Shown here: piece by piece, positions 12,080 to 23,075 of the stretch
Layout: the number at the start of each line of letters is the position of its first letter
Numbering within the stretch: position 1 is the first letter of the stretch
NCBI GenBank assembly: GCA_033675265.1
Contig: JAUJYZ010001157.1
Location: forward strand, 112,001-176,000
Length of the DNA: 64,000 nucleotides
Source of the DNA: Actinostola sp. cb2023
Taxonomy: Eukaryota; Cnidaria; Anthozoa; Actiniaria; Actinostolidae
Direction of reading: 5' to 3'
Program-made: the position numbers and the translations under genes
Notes under the pieces: model-generated
What the model was told of the DNA's origin: nothing
Databases searched by the model: none
The model's input: only the letters and a program-made list of their open reading frames with translations

Positions 12080-12916
12080 ATGAAGACAGTTTTATGCTTT
12101 TTCGGCTTCCTCGCTTTTTTGCTGGTCGTGAGCCACCAAGATGTACAGCAACGAAATGGCTATACGTCCCGTCATGATCAGACCGGTCCATGTTCAGACA
12201 CCAACAAAGCACTTCTCAGCCTCCTGGAAAAAGGCACGCCTATCTATGGAATCTTGTCAGTAACGACCGCGTGCAAAATGACAACAAACAGAATTGGTGA
12301 TATAAAGACGGGAATACGTGAAGACTTCCGAACGACCTGCTATATAATTTTAAGAAAGCCAAACATGAGAGTGTATGTAAGGGCAAAAACCGACGAACTA
12401 TCGGATATACCTGGCAACGATGAGTGCGCCAGTCTCCCAGAACTCCAAGCGGTGTTTCTCAACCAGGATGTTAACACAAACATATACATGATCCTGAATC
12501 CAGCAGTGGCCCCTTGGTTCTTTACTGATCAGCTTTCCGGATGCGACGTTTTCGTGGCGAGAGATCCAACCCGACTTGATAGGCCTATTGTTATACACTC
12601 TAATAAAAATAGTTGTGGAAACAAGATAGAAAATCTCAGAAACAAGGGTAACGGTATTGACGAAATTCTGCGATCCCATCCAGATTACACGTTGATTGCT
12701 CGTGTGTATAGTGCGCCGTCATATCAACACAGGCGAGGAGCCAATAACTACTTGACACAATATAAAAGAAACCATCCAGGTATCCAACTGGTACAGTACG
12801 ACACACAGAAACCACTTCAGCCCTTCCAGTTTATTGGCCATTACGTCGGACGCTGGACATTTTATCTCAAAGGAGAAATGGATGGTAAAGTAATCATTCT
12901 ACCACTCAACCCTTGA
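12080..12916 (+). CDS. Secreted cysteine-containing protein, unknown family, intact
   Basis: An uninterrupted frame of 278 codons. I start at ATG 12080, because the upstream in-frame TTG is not needed and a clear signal peptide follows (MKTVLCFFGFLAFLLVV, cleavage near residue 17-20). The mature part has six cysteines (about residues 38, 65, 87, 116, 155, 179), which would suit three disulfides. Recognisable stretches are LNPAVAPWFF, SGCDVFVARDP, PIVIHSN and, at the C-terminus, FIGHYVGRWTFYL. No transmembrane segment or low complexity is seen. The gene has no intron. Conserved AT-rich upstream sequence (TGCTAATTAATTAATTA) is shared with unit 1. I do not recognise the family; an extracellular, defensive or venom-like role is possible but unsupported. 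It is the only intact copy in the window. Confidence 0.8.
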   Translation: MKTVLCFFGFLAFLLVVSHQDVQQRNGYTSRHDQTGPCSDTNKALLSLLEKGTPIYGILSVTTACKMTTNRIGDIKTGIREDFRTTCYIILRKPNMRVYVRAKTDELSDIPGNDECASLPELQAVFLNQDVNTNIYMILNPAVAPWFFTDQLSGCDVFVARDPTRLDRPIVIHSNKNSCGNKIENLRNKGNGIDEILRSHPDYTLIARVYSAPSYQHRRGANNYLTQYKRNHPGIQLVQYDTQKPLQPFQFIGHYVGRWTFYLKGEMDGKVIILPLNP

Positions 12917-13621
12917 AGTAAAATCCAATAGTTCGTGTCTAGACTCTGAACATGTCCGTCCTTATATACCTCCAACATCAGTCGCGCTAGCCTGCGTGGT
13001 CGGCTCTGGGAGAGGAGAGAGGGGAGGGGGATGCCGAGTTTCGGTAAACTCGCCCGCATTCTGCGCGTTCGGGTCTACCGAAACTTGGCGCGACTGATTC
13101 TCGAGGGAATAGGACGGGCATGCTCAGTCTAGTTCGTGTCTAATAATCAAGACAAAAAACAATAGAATAGTGTATACTATAATTTTCAAGATTCCAGTAT
13201 TAAAGTTTGGCCGAGAAAATCAAAGTTTTAGTAATTATATGCAAATCAAGACGATTTTGTATCAAAAAACAAACTCTTCCACGGCTATGATTTCTATTGT
13301 GTTTTCCTCATTAATTATTAATGATTATGATAATCACTCTACTCAGTTCAATTACCATGATTATAAATATGACATAAATAACACTGATGAAAACATGTCA
13401 ATGCAAAAGAAATAAATCTCGTTAAAAAGAAAACATTCTAATTGTTTTAATGTTCACGTCCTTCGCTGCATGTTACAGGCGTTTTGGTGCGAGTGTCCGG
13501 AAAGTTATCGTGCCGCGCCTTATTGAAAGAGTTTGATTGGATGATTTAAACAAAATCTGCACGCTTTTTGATTGGTTCAGAAAGTTAAAAGTCATCGAGC
13601 CCCATTAATTATCTACCTTCA
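12917..13621. other. 3' flank of secreted protein gene, no gene recognised
   Basis: Mirrors unit 1: the GC-rich hairpin at 12985-13110, then AT-rich sequence containing CAATTACCATGATTATAAA, also found at 7796 in unit 1. The 81-codon frame at 13170-13415 has no recognisable feature. Confidence 0.4.
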
Positions 13622-15403
13622 AGGGGACTAGGACGTAAATCGTTCAAAATTTGATTCAGCTGAAACTTCACTGAAATAATATTGAAGGGTCTTATAATCA
13701 CTAGTTAAAGTGCTACTTAGACGAAAATCGATCGAAGTTTAATTTAGCTGAAACTTCACTGAAATAATCTCAAAGAGCCATACAATTACTGGATAATGTG
13801 TTTTCTCAAAATTCCTATGGGAAGTATTACATTTTTATGAATCTTTAGAAGTGTCAGTGAGGTCATCTACTCAACCCTAACAATCAACACAGCTTCGCTC
13901 CATACATTTCTTTGTGTTTAGTTTCTTGAATTATTTTATTTCTATGAAGCTAAAAGTTTGGGTGAAGGAGTTTTCTTACATTATTTGTGCTTAGGATTGA
14001 TTGTCTGACCAGTTGTCTTTATCTGAACAAAACATTTGAGATATCTTGACTCACAAAATACAAAGAAATGTATGGAGCTGAATGTTGGGTTGAGTAGATG
14101 ACGTCACTGACTCCTCTAAAGATTCATGGAAATATAGTATAGTACTTCCCTCTGGAATATCGAAAAAAGATTTTAACTAGTTATTATTAGACCCTTGAAG
14201 AATTATTCAATGAAGTTTCAGTTAAATTAAACTTCGATCGATTTTCGTCTAAGTAGCACTTTAAGATATTTTCTCAATATTGGAGAGGGAAGTACAATAT
14301 TTTTTTATGAATCTTTAGGTGTCAGTGACGTCACTTACTCAACCCAAACTCAGCTCCATACATTTCTTTGTATTTTATGATCAAAATATCTAAACGGTTT
14401 GTTCAGATAACAGCTCTGTATTGAAGAAAACAGGTCAAACAATCAATCCTAAGCACAAATAATGTACGAAAAATCCTTCACACAAACGTTTAACTTCATA
14501 GAAATAAAATAATTCAAAACATTAAACATGAACAAATGTATCGAGCGAAGCCATGTTGATTGTTTGGGTTGAGTAAGTGACGTCACTGACACCTCTAAAG
14601 ATTCATAAAATGTATTACTTCCCATTGGAATGTCTGAGAAAAAAACGAACCAGTGACTGTATGGCTCTTTGACATTATTTCAGTGAAGTTTCAGCTAAAT
14701 CAAATTCAATCTCGTCCCCAGAGCCCACGTTCCTCTTGGTCAGCACCGAGAAACGAGAGGCTCTGGCTGCAACCGATTTTTGTAGCATTCTGATTGGTTT
14801 GGCAAAACAATAGAAGGGCCGGAAGTAAACTGACTAGTTAGAAATTGGCGGAGTATACCCATGTTTACGGAGCTCTCGAGAGCTACACGCTGTCGTCCCA
14901 AAACTCGCTAAAAACCATTCTAATCGCTAAACAAATGACACACAGGACTCAAGTAGATATTAATCTTTATTGTGAAAGCAGTTTTAGAAATACAAGATAT
15001 CAAAAGGACAGGATTCTAGAACTGAATTCACGGCCAGAGAAGGGCTAATTTTAAAATGGCTATAACTCGCTCAATTCTCGTCCAAATCGCTTCAAATCTT
15101 CACAGGCAATAAATAAATGATTGAAGAAGATACAGAAGACTTTATAGAGGATTTCATTTTAACTGTATTATCTTATTGATTTTATTGACATCCACATACA
15201 TTCTCTTAGAATAATGTACTGATACACAGCTTGGGCTACCTGTGGAACATGCGCAGTTTAAACTTCCGGTCCGTGATTTTCGGACTAAAATCGGTTGCAG
15301 CCAGAGCCTCTCGTTTCTCGGTGCTGACCAAGAGGAACGTGGGCTCTGGGGACGAGATTGAATCAAATTTTGAACGACTTACGGCGTAATAGTCCCCCTT
15401 TCA
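13622..15403. mobile_element. Compound palindromic element in unit 2 with a nested MULE-like insertion
   Basis: The ends GGGGACTAGGACGTAAATCG and its imperfect complement at about 15380-15403 form an inverted repeat that continues through TTCAGCTGAAACTTCACTGAA. Inside, a second pair (13720-13772 with 14205-14257, sharing CGATCGAAGTTTAA) and further inverted and direct copies (CTCCATACATTTCTTTGT at 13900, 14070, 14360) make a layered palindrome. Unit 1 keeps the uninterrupted site near 8065 (TACCTTCAAACGAATC); flanks at both ends of the insertion are CTTCA-like, an approximate 7-8 bp duplication. It is non-coding and younger than the duplication. Confidence 0.7.
14707..15360. mobile_element. 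MULE-like non-autonomous element, 9-bp target duplication
   Basis: 654 bp with terminal inverted repeats of about 75 bp, beginning CAATCTCGTCCCCAGAGCCC. Perfect 9-bp duplications AATCAAATT lie at 14698-14706 and 15361-15369. Removing the element restores the arm of the surrounding palindrome, so the nesting order is clear. Long inverted repeats and a 9-bp duplication are the hallmark of Mutator-like elements. No transposase is present. Confidence 0.85.
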
Positions 15404-15584
15404 GATGAATCAACAGAGGATCGAATTTGTAGAGATAATTCTTCAGCTGATTCACTTTCTTCGTTTTCTCTGTGAGAACTGAGAGGATTTATGGGAGGCA
15501 ATTTATCCGAGCTCCTTGAGTTCACCAAGGAAATATTTCCACTGGAGTTCGGTTTCTATAGGGAGCATTGTACGTCAAATATCC

Positions 15585-16532
15585 CATCGCCAACTACTCC
15601 GGTCATCTTGAGCCCGCGACGAACAGCGGTCTTCCCCAATCGAATAATGACAATCGCGAACAAAAATACAAGGCTTGACTGGGAAGCGAGCAAATTAAGG
15701 GAAATAAAAGTGTACATTCTGAAGAAAATTAATTTGCCAAGATGGAAGAGCATTCTACTACTCCATATACTTTTTTTGGCTAATAAAAATTACGAAAATA
15801 TAAATTTCTACCATTCGTTTTAAACTAGTCGATCGACGTGTATATCGTCCATACTGCCTCTGTAAATTTGGATAAAAACATGCGAAAGTGCGAAGTTCCA
15901 AGTCTAATTGTGGAAATATAGATGACTCTGTCCAATTTGCCAAAATGGGTATATAAAGTAGACATACCAGTAAGGATATTCACGAAAGCTTGTCTAGATT
16001 GGAGATAATTACACCATTCCCTGTTGACTTTGAAAATGCTCCATTATCACCAAATGAGAACACCAAATGTCCGCTTCCGATGGGCAAAATATAGTGAAGT
16101 TTGAAGTCGAAACTTTACCGAACATCGTCATGTTTGGTACCCAAATGAAGCTCAGTTATCCATCTTTCATTTGCCGTAAAGATCCATGGGATAGCTGTTA
16201 AAGCACAGGGATACCGTCGCAAGTAAGTTAGATTTATCCAAGTCCGGGCCTGAGGGTGCTTGGGCTCCCTGTGCTATTGATCAAAATCGTCAAACCGAGT
16301 TAGTATTTCGCTTCTAAAATGTTTCTTCGATAATGTTGGGCTCTAAATATACCTAACACATACAGTTTGGTAGTTGTTTGAATGTCCAACGGTGTTTAAT
16401 TAACTAAAGGAGCCTTATTTAACCTCTTTTAGAGCGAATTTTTACTGATACAAGTGATCAATCGAAGTCTATGTTCCGAAGGAAAGCCGCTGAGTGAATT
16501 TCGGCTCAGGATGACCGGAATAGTTGGCGATG
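15585..16532. mobile_element. 948-bp inverted-repeat insertion without clear target duplication
   Basis: Unit 1 reads GTCAAATATCCTGGATATC without interruption (8240). In unit 2 the same site is split by an element whose ends are CATCGCCAACTACTCCGGTC and its inverse with one mismatch. The target TATCC-T-GGATA is itself palindromic, and I see no duplicated bases. Weak frames inside (for example near 15645-15823) match nothing I know. The superfamily is undetermined. Confidence 0.7.
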
Positions 16533-17765
16533 TGGATATCAAAAAACAGTGGAAACAAGAGATCATCTCATTGACACGGAAAGCTTTTGAAGAAATGCAG
16601 CAACAGAGTCAGCCATTCACCAACGTTCGCTAAACATAACGAACTTTTATCCCTTCAAACAACGGTGGTGATGTTTGTAGTTGAACTCTGAAACGTTGTA
16701 CACTGGTGATTTGATGAATAAAATCCTTGGTGGACACAATGGTCTTCCCAAAATAGATCCTGAAGTCACCTTTCCTCCCCTTTTGTCTCTTCACTGCAAA
16801 CTTGCTACCTTTCGTCCTGATTTTCTATACTATATTTCATCCCAAATCCTCCCCTTCTCTCCACAAAAAACGGGATAAATCGCTTCACTATATACACCCT
16901 ATGCATAAATCGAGTTCTGTAATTTGCATAAATTTGCACTAACTGAAAGAATAACGAGTAAGTAAAGGTAAGATAATAGATTGAAAGATCATCCACAGTT
17001 TAGTACTGAGTTATCCCAAAAGTTCATTAATAAAAATGAAACCATCATAAAGTAGTAAGCGTTTGGAAGGTGCAAAATACATGGAAACCAGGCATTTATT
17101 GCCAAAGACCGATTTCTGGCACAAATCTTTGTAATTTCAAGTCACTATAATTTTTCAGGATTTTGTAGTACAGCCCTAAACTTTGGTGTGTTCATTTTTG
17201 TCAACACTCTCTTCAAAGAGATTGTCAGATATTGCTGTAACATATTCCCAACTACAAAGTTACCATTTATGCATAGGGTGTGATGTAGGGTGTGATGTAG
17301 GGTGTAGTGCTCCCCCAATCCCATCGTTGATCACACGTCTGTAAGTAGAATCTATTTATATTCAACATTGATAAAATATACATCTAAAGGTAAATTAGAA
17401 CTTGTGTCGTAAAACTGAAGTTCATAAAGGTGTCACGCACCGGGATTTAAAAATGGCAAAATTTTGTCCATATTTCACTTCTCATTCCCTACTTGAGCTC
17501 TTCTGTTCGTCTAGCTAGACCTTCACTCAGTAGAATATCAGCAATATTAATGTCTTTGTCGTCACTAGAAGTGTCGAAGAGATGCAAAGGGACTTTGAGG
17601 TCTTCTCGGAAATCGTATGTATATTGATCACCGTCGACCGAACCCACGAGCATTTTCCACCAGGTGAGTTCTTCAAATCGCTTTTTCGCCTCGTCGCTCC
17701 ACTCCCCTGACGAACCAAGAGGTTGGATGCCTTCGAGTGAAAAATGGGATAGTCATGTGGGTTAT

Positions 17766-18288
17766 CAGGAGCCCATAAGTAGGAGCCTCCATCTACCGTA
17801 CTGGGTTTGTGAGACGACCTGTGACCGGATCAGGCTATTTTTAGAACACCTTTTCCCTCGAACTAATCATCAACAATCAATAGGAATCCCCCATGGGAAT
17901 TAAACAGAGCCAATCAGCATCAACGAGGTAGATGATTTGTGTTTATTTGTGATATATGAACAAAGTGGCGGACGAAGAAATTGGCGAAATTGAAGAAACT
18001 GAAAGTGAAGAGAGCGAAAATTATAGTGATAGTTACAGTGACTCTTTTGCAGAGTTTAGTACTTCATCGGAAAGTGACGAAGAGTCTTCAAGTTCGTGTT
18101 CTGTTTCTCAAGGAACTAAAAAAACATCAAATAGTAAACCTACCAAGCCAAAAGCTAGAAACTCCGTAACAAAGCCGAAATCGAAAATCCCTGGTGTTAA
18201 AATTTCGCGGCAAAACTGGTGTTCTAAAAATAGCCTGATCCGGTCACAGGTCGTCTCACGAATACATCCCAGATGGAGGCTCCTACTT
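17766..18288. mobile_element. Element B, 523 bp, relative of element A, with small acidic ORF
   Basis: Inverted ends share AAGTAGGAGCCTCCATCT and an inner GACGACCTGTGACCGGATC. GGTTAT is present on both sides (17760-17765, 18289-18294), and unit 1 has the empty site at about 9454 (GTGGGTTATGGAATG). The left end carries CAGGAGCCC as element A does; the matching outer 11 bases are missing at the right. Inside is one long frame (17956-18303). Confidence 0.8.
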
Positions 18289-18303
18289 GGTTATGGAATG
18301 TGA
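17956..18303 (+). CDS. Small acidic/serine-rich then basic protein inside element B
   Basis: 115 codons. Residues 1-50 are almost all Glu, Asp and Ser (ESEESENYSDSYSD). Residues 55-85 are Lys/Pro/Ser-rich. The last part overlaps the element's right inverted repeat, so its end may be fortuitous. Element A carries a similar layout on its minus strand (19500-19745: SSSDSSEESESSEIS followed by a Lys-rich segment). The acidic-then-basic plan resembles disordered N-terminal tails of transposase ORFs, but no catalytic domain is present. Whether it is translated is unknown. Confidence 0.35.
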   Translation: MNKVADEEIGEIEETESEESENYSDSYSDSFAEFSTSSESDEESSSSCSVSQGTKKTSNSKPTKPKARNSVTKPKSKIPGVKISRQNWCSKNSLIRSQVVSRIHPRWRLLLGYGM

Positions 18304-18503
18304 AGTAATGAGAGGAAGTGTAAATGAATGGGAAATAGAAAAATAGGAAAATGGAAATTCAACCAGCATTGATAAAATGGGATAGTCATGTGAGTTATGG
18401 AGTGTGAAGTGAAAATGAATGGGAAATAGAAAAATGGGAATTCAACCAGCATTGATAAATTCAATCACACGGAAGTCACCATTGATTCAAATATGTTCGA
18501 AAT

Positions 18504-19915
18504 CAGGAGCCCATTACTGGGAGCCTTCCACTAGTAATAGGTTCATACGACATCAAATGCACAAATTGTGCTATTTTTAGATATGCAAATTTCCGAAGAA
18601 TTTTAAATTGAAAAATAAAATGGGGGCCAAACGGAAGACATGATCAAAAATATTGATATTCTTAATCCATGGAAGTCCAAGTCTATTTTTCCCATGCACA
18701 AGAACGAGACGAACTGTGTACAATGAATGTATCACATGTATCAATAAACTGACATACTGCCAGAGCGCTTAGTGGCGACTTTTAGTTTGGCGACTCACGA
18801 TTTCGCGAAATTCTTCTACGTTCTTATGCATATCGCTTCATATGCTTATTCTTGTTTTATCAACTTTCTTCTGTTGGTTTTTGATTCACGATTTAGTCTT
18901 CGTAAGAATGAAGCGTTCTCACAGTGATTTCGACTCTGATGAAGCAAAATCCATCACCTTCATCATACTGATTTTTGGATAGCGACGTACGCCAACATAA
19001 CCAACCACACAAATGTGCACTTTGCTAAAGACCTCCTTCGCCGAAAGATTATCGAAAAACAACTGAAACTTTCAACCAACGAACCGTGCCGTAAAGAGCG
19101 GCAAAGAATTATCACTGAGTGTATGCGAAGTTCTTTCGCCAAAGGTGTCTTCAGTTCAAGGAAGGCAAGAAAGCCGGCACTCCAAGAACAGCCGCTGAAT
19201 AAAAATGCGATAAATTCTTCATCCAGGCCTGACAGAAAAAGAAGCTCCCCTGTACCTCACTTCGCTGTTTTAGAAGGAACTTTGTGTCAATGTCGAGAAT
19301 TTTCGACAAAATCCTACTTCAAAGTTCGTGATTCATTTTGCTGCGTTTCAGACAACAAATGCTAATTAGCAAAACACACCGGCGGTTTGGAATTTCTCAC
19401 TGCTAGTCCTGCACAAGTTTAATTAGGTTCTTCGTAAGAGATTATCCATGATCCCAGATCGTTGAATTCCTTCTCAGAAAGAGCAGAAGATGTTCGTTTT
19501 TTGGCCGGGTTTTGAACTGGCCTTTGAACTAGCTTTGTTTTTAGAAGTTCTCGCACTTGAAGTTTTGATATAAATAATAATACCTGGAGTTGCTTTTTTG
19601 CTTTGTTTTTAATGTTTTCAATCATTGTTCTTCCTCGCTTGATGAAATACTGAAGTCAGACGACGAAACTGATCTGAAATTTCACTAGATTCTGATTCTT
19701 CACTAGAATCACTGGAACTACACGGTACGCTTTCGGCCGACATTGAAAGCAAAACAGTTTTGAATCTGACGTCAAATTCCTATTGTGTAAGATGCGACAT
19801 GATTGGTTAATCGCGCAGAATTTATAATGAATGTTTCTATTTTTAGCTCAATTTGTGCATTCGATGTCGTTCAAACCTATTATAGGAGAGGAAGGCTCCT
19901 AGTAATGGGCTCCTG
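18504..19915. mobile_element. Inverted-repeat DNA element A, unit 2 copy
   Basis: 1412 bp, the orthologue of 9667-11059 with the same TCGAAAT flanks (18497-18503, 19916-19922). Its TIRs are more complete than in unit 1 (CAGGAGCCCATTACTGGGAG). The plus-strand frame (19015-19365) reads HFAKDLLRRKIIEKQLKLS and on, ending CCVSDNKC. The minus strand near the right end holds an acidic serine-rich peptide (about 19640-19743) followed by a basic 68-codon frame (19419-19625). No transposase is recognised. Confidence 0.75.
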
Positions 19916-19922
19916 TCGAAAT

Positions 19923-19951
19923 CTAATGCAACTTTGCGGATATTTGAACTT
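19923..19951 (-). CDS. TDRD7: Candidate terminal exon of the TDRD7-like gene
   Basis: After an acceptor (GATTTTTGTAG) there are two bases that complete the phase-1 codon and nine codons (VQISAKLH and flanking), then TAG. It fits the phase left by exon 26 and would give a protein of about 1,179 residues. Against it, a Tudor domain would normally run some 40 residues further, and the stop lies within a few bases of the duplicated segment's breakpoint. The true end could be outside the window. Confidence 0.35.
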
Positions 19952-20299
19952 CTACAAAAATCACTTCTGTGCGCTTCCTGTCTTGCACTAGCAAGCAAGC
20001 AACGCCAAATACAGTACAAACAGTGTCAATTTGATTGTCTATATTAATATACAACTTTCTGAATATCTGCGGCTGGTAATCGCAGTACATACATAGTGAA
20101 GCCGCTGCTAGATTGCATGCGCCATAATATCGATATTAAATTCGCTGCTGAGGGTGGCGCGATAAAATTGCAGAGAAATGTCAGTGTGAACAAGCCTTTA
20201 AAAAGTTCTCAAGTTCAAAGTCCTCTGTATTTACCGTGGTACACCCCCCACACCCCCCCAGTGTATCCCCCCATAATTCACCCCAGTTCACTCTCCCAA

Positions 20300-20660
20300 A
20301 TATTCACCCCACTCCACTCCACTCAATATTAACCCCATTCACTCCTCCAATATTGACCTCAGTCCGCTCCCCCCAATATTGACCCGATCTACTCCACTGA
20401 ATATTTACAACAGTACACACCACCCAATATTGACTCCCAGTCCACTCCCCCAATATTGACCCCAATCCGCTCCCCCCAATATTGACCCCAATCCGCTCCC
20501 CCCAATATTGACCCAGTCCGCTCCCCCCAATATTGACCCCAGTCCGCTCCCCCCAATATTGACCCCAGTCCGCTCCCCCCAATATTGACCCCAATCCGCT
20601 CCCCCCAATATTGACCCCAATCCGCTCCCCCCAATATTGACCGCAGTCCACTCCTCCAAT
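20300..20660. repeat. 24-25 bp tandem array just 3' of exon 26
   Basis: About 14 imperfect copies of CAATATTGACCCCAGTCCGC followed by TCCCC. It begins about 12 bp past the donor of exon 26. Minus-strand glycine-rich frames across it are artefacts of the period. Confidence 0.9.
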
Positions 20661-20671
20661 ACTGTATTTAC

Positions 20672-23075
20672 CTGCTAAACAACCCTTAACTGCAATAGAA
20701 GGTGTTTGTTTGAACTTATCCACAAGAACACGGAAATCACTTGATGGATGGATGCCAAGATTTCCATAGTCCATAAACATAACACAAATCTACAAAGAAG
20801 TAATATAATAAGACTAGGTTATAGGTAGTAGAGCAGGAACAGCCATTGCTGATTAACTGACTGACTGACCAACACACAATGGCGAGAAAATGCAGACAGG
20901 TAGACAGACAGACATGCAGGCAGGCAGGCAAACTGTACACAGACAAACAGCTATGAAAACAGAAATAAACAGACAGACAGACACGCGAACGGGAATAGAC
21001 AAGCAGACAGAGAAACACACCGGAATAAGCAGATACACAGACAAGCAAACAAAACTGCAGACAGACAGACAAGCCAACAAAAAATGCAAACAGACAGACA
21101 GACAGGTATAGAACTGAAGACCGACAGATGAGTAAACAAGAATAAGCAAACAGACAGACAGACAGGTATAGAACTGAAGACCGGCAGATGAGTAAACAAG
21201 AATAAGCAAACAGACAGACAGACAGGTATAGAACTGAAGACCGGCAGATGAGTAAACAAGAATAAGCAAACAGACAGACAGACAGGTATAGAACTGAAGA
21301 CCGACAGATGAGTAAACAAGAATAAGCAAACAGACAGACAGACAGGTATAGAACTGAAGACCGGCAGATGAGTAAACAAGAATAAGCAAACAGACAGACA
21401 GACAGGTATAGAACTGAAGACCGGCAGATGAGTAAACAAGAATAAGCAAACAGACAGACAGACAGGTATAGAACTGAAGACCGGCAGATGAGTAAACAAG
21501 AATAAGCAAACAGACAGACAGACAGGAATAGAACTGAAGACCGACAGATGAGTAAACAAGAATAAGCAAACAGACAGACAGACAGGTATAGAACTGAAGA
21601 CCGGCAGATGAGTAAACAAAGAATAAGCAAAATGTAAAAAAAAAGCAATCAGAACTAATTGCAAAGGCTTGTAAACGTCAACTAACTTGTTGTGGTGACA
21701 GCACAGCCTTGACAACAGCTCTGTAGTATTGTCCATCATCGCGTACTGCACACATATCACCATTTCTGGGACTCACAAGAGCTTCGCTGGTTACCTATCG
21801 ACATAGATAGATAAATGAGATCAAATGTTAGGGAACAAGGCAGGCTGAGTGGCTAGAGCACACGCCTCCATCACTGTGGTGCATAGTTCAATGAGGGTTT
21901 ATCATGTAATTTCAAAAATCATAGGACAAAAAAAAAGAATATGGTAGGCAAGAGTTGCCTCCAAGTGTAAATTTCCAAAGGATTTCATAAAGAAATTCGA
22001 TTTTTGAAAATTCATATCTTCGCAATTTGTGAAGCGATATTTTCCAAACTTCACATGTTTACTAATTTCAACGAGCTCTTTCCAACTATGATAATCATTT
22101 TTATGTCCTATGAGTTTTGAAATTACATGATAAACCCTCATTCCCGCTATATCAGTGTGAGGAGTTTGTTGGTTCTCTTCCTTGCATCGAGGGTTTTTCT
22201 CTGGGCGTTTCCGTAAGGATTACAGCTAAGCTTTCCTCCCTCCACAAAAAAAAAATCACATAAATTCTACTTCGACTCCATTTAAACCAGTTTCTGCTGA
22301 ATCAATCAATCAATTTATGAACTGGACTATCCTGTATAAATATCTGAAAAAGTTATGTTATCAATCTTAATGAAAACGTCGAGGATACCTTATAATGTTC
22401 TGTCATTTCATTGGTCATCTCTTCTAGAATTTTAATCATCTCCAGTGGCTGAAACTTTAAGTAATGGCCCATGTAAGAACTAAGTGACTGAACGGCCATT
22501 CTCGGGATCTCAGGGGTATATTCCGTCACTCGTTACTCGCTCCCAGAGAAATACCCTGGGAACGAAGTCTGTTGGAACTTGTTCTGGAAGTCAAAATTAC
22601 TCTTGTTTCCGATTGGTCGACCTAGGAAGGTCGACCACCTAGGTCGACCAATCAGTATCAAGTATATTCTGGTTTGCATAGGACAGCCGCCATTTTGAAT
22701 TTTGACTTCCGGAACAAGTTCCAACAGACTTCGTTCCCAGGGGTATTTCTCTGGGAGCGAGAAACGAGCGACACAATATACCCCTGGATTCCCGAACGGC
22801 ATTGCACGATGGAATGTTTACATTTGCTATCGCTAAAACTAGTTTATATCATGGATGATTACTGATAAATAATTTGCTTTTATTGTGAGAAACATCTTAC
22901 CATAAAGTGTCCAGGATCTATTGCGTCTGATATAGTCACGTCCACCCATGGCCGGGAGAGTGTTATTGGTGGTGGGAGGTCTGGGGATAAGTCATCTTGG
23001 TCATCATCTTGTGAAGATGACTCTTTCTCTGCCTGGTCTAGATCTGTTGTGGAGCCATCTGCAGAGCTTTCACTT
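20672..23075 (-). CDS. TDRD7: TDRD7-like exons 23-26: Tudor domain 4
   Basis: Exon 22901-23075 starts with an acidic linker (SSSQDDDQDDLSPD) and enters the domain at PWVDVTISDAIDPGHFM. Exon 22389-22448 gives the helix LEMIKILEEMTNEMTEHYK; an acceptor six bases upstream is an alternative. Exon 21687-21794 has DGQYYRAVV and exon 20672-20789 MFMDYGN, followed by SIAVKGCLAG. The last donor, GCAG|GTAAAT, leaves phase 1, so at least one more exon is needed. Confidence 0.85.

Noticed and set aside
12080..12916. Possible bacterial-type Cys-His deamidase toxin fold (SGCDVFVAR ... IHSN spacing)
   Set aside because: Only a short local resemblance; six evenly distributed cysteines fit disulfides better, and no other catalytic context is recognised. 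A structure search is needed before naming a function.
14700..15370. Minus-strand ORF 15154-15366 starting MIQSRPQSPRSS
   Set aside because: It is the translation of the MULE-like terminal inverted repeat, found mirrored at the other end.
20853..21625. Regular 60-bp repeats that might suggest a CRISPR array
   Set aside because: There are no unique spacers; the whole 60-mer is repeated, and the context is eukaryotic.
20737..21763. Long minus-strand ORFs (up to 303 codons) rich in Leu, Cys, Ser
   Set aside because: They are translations of a 60-bp tandem array whose period is a multiple of three; all three frames stay open and the region is an intron of the TDRD7-like gene.
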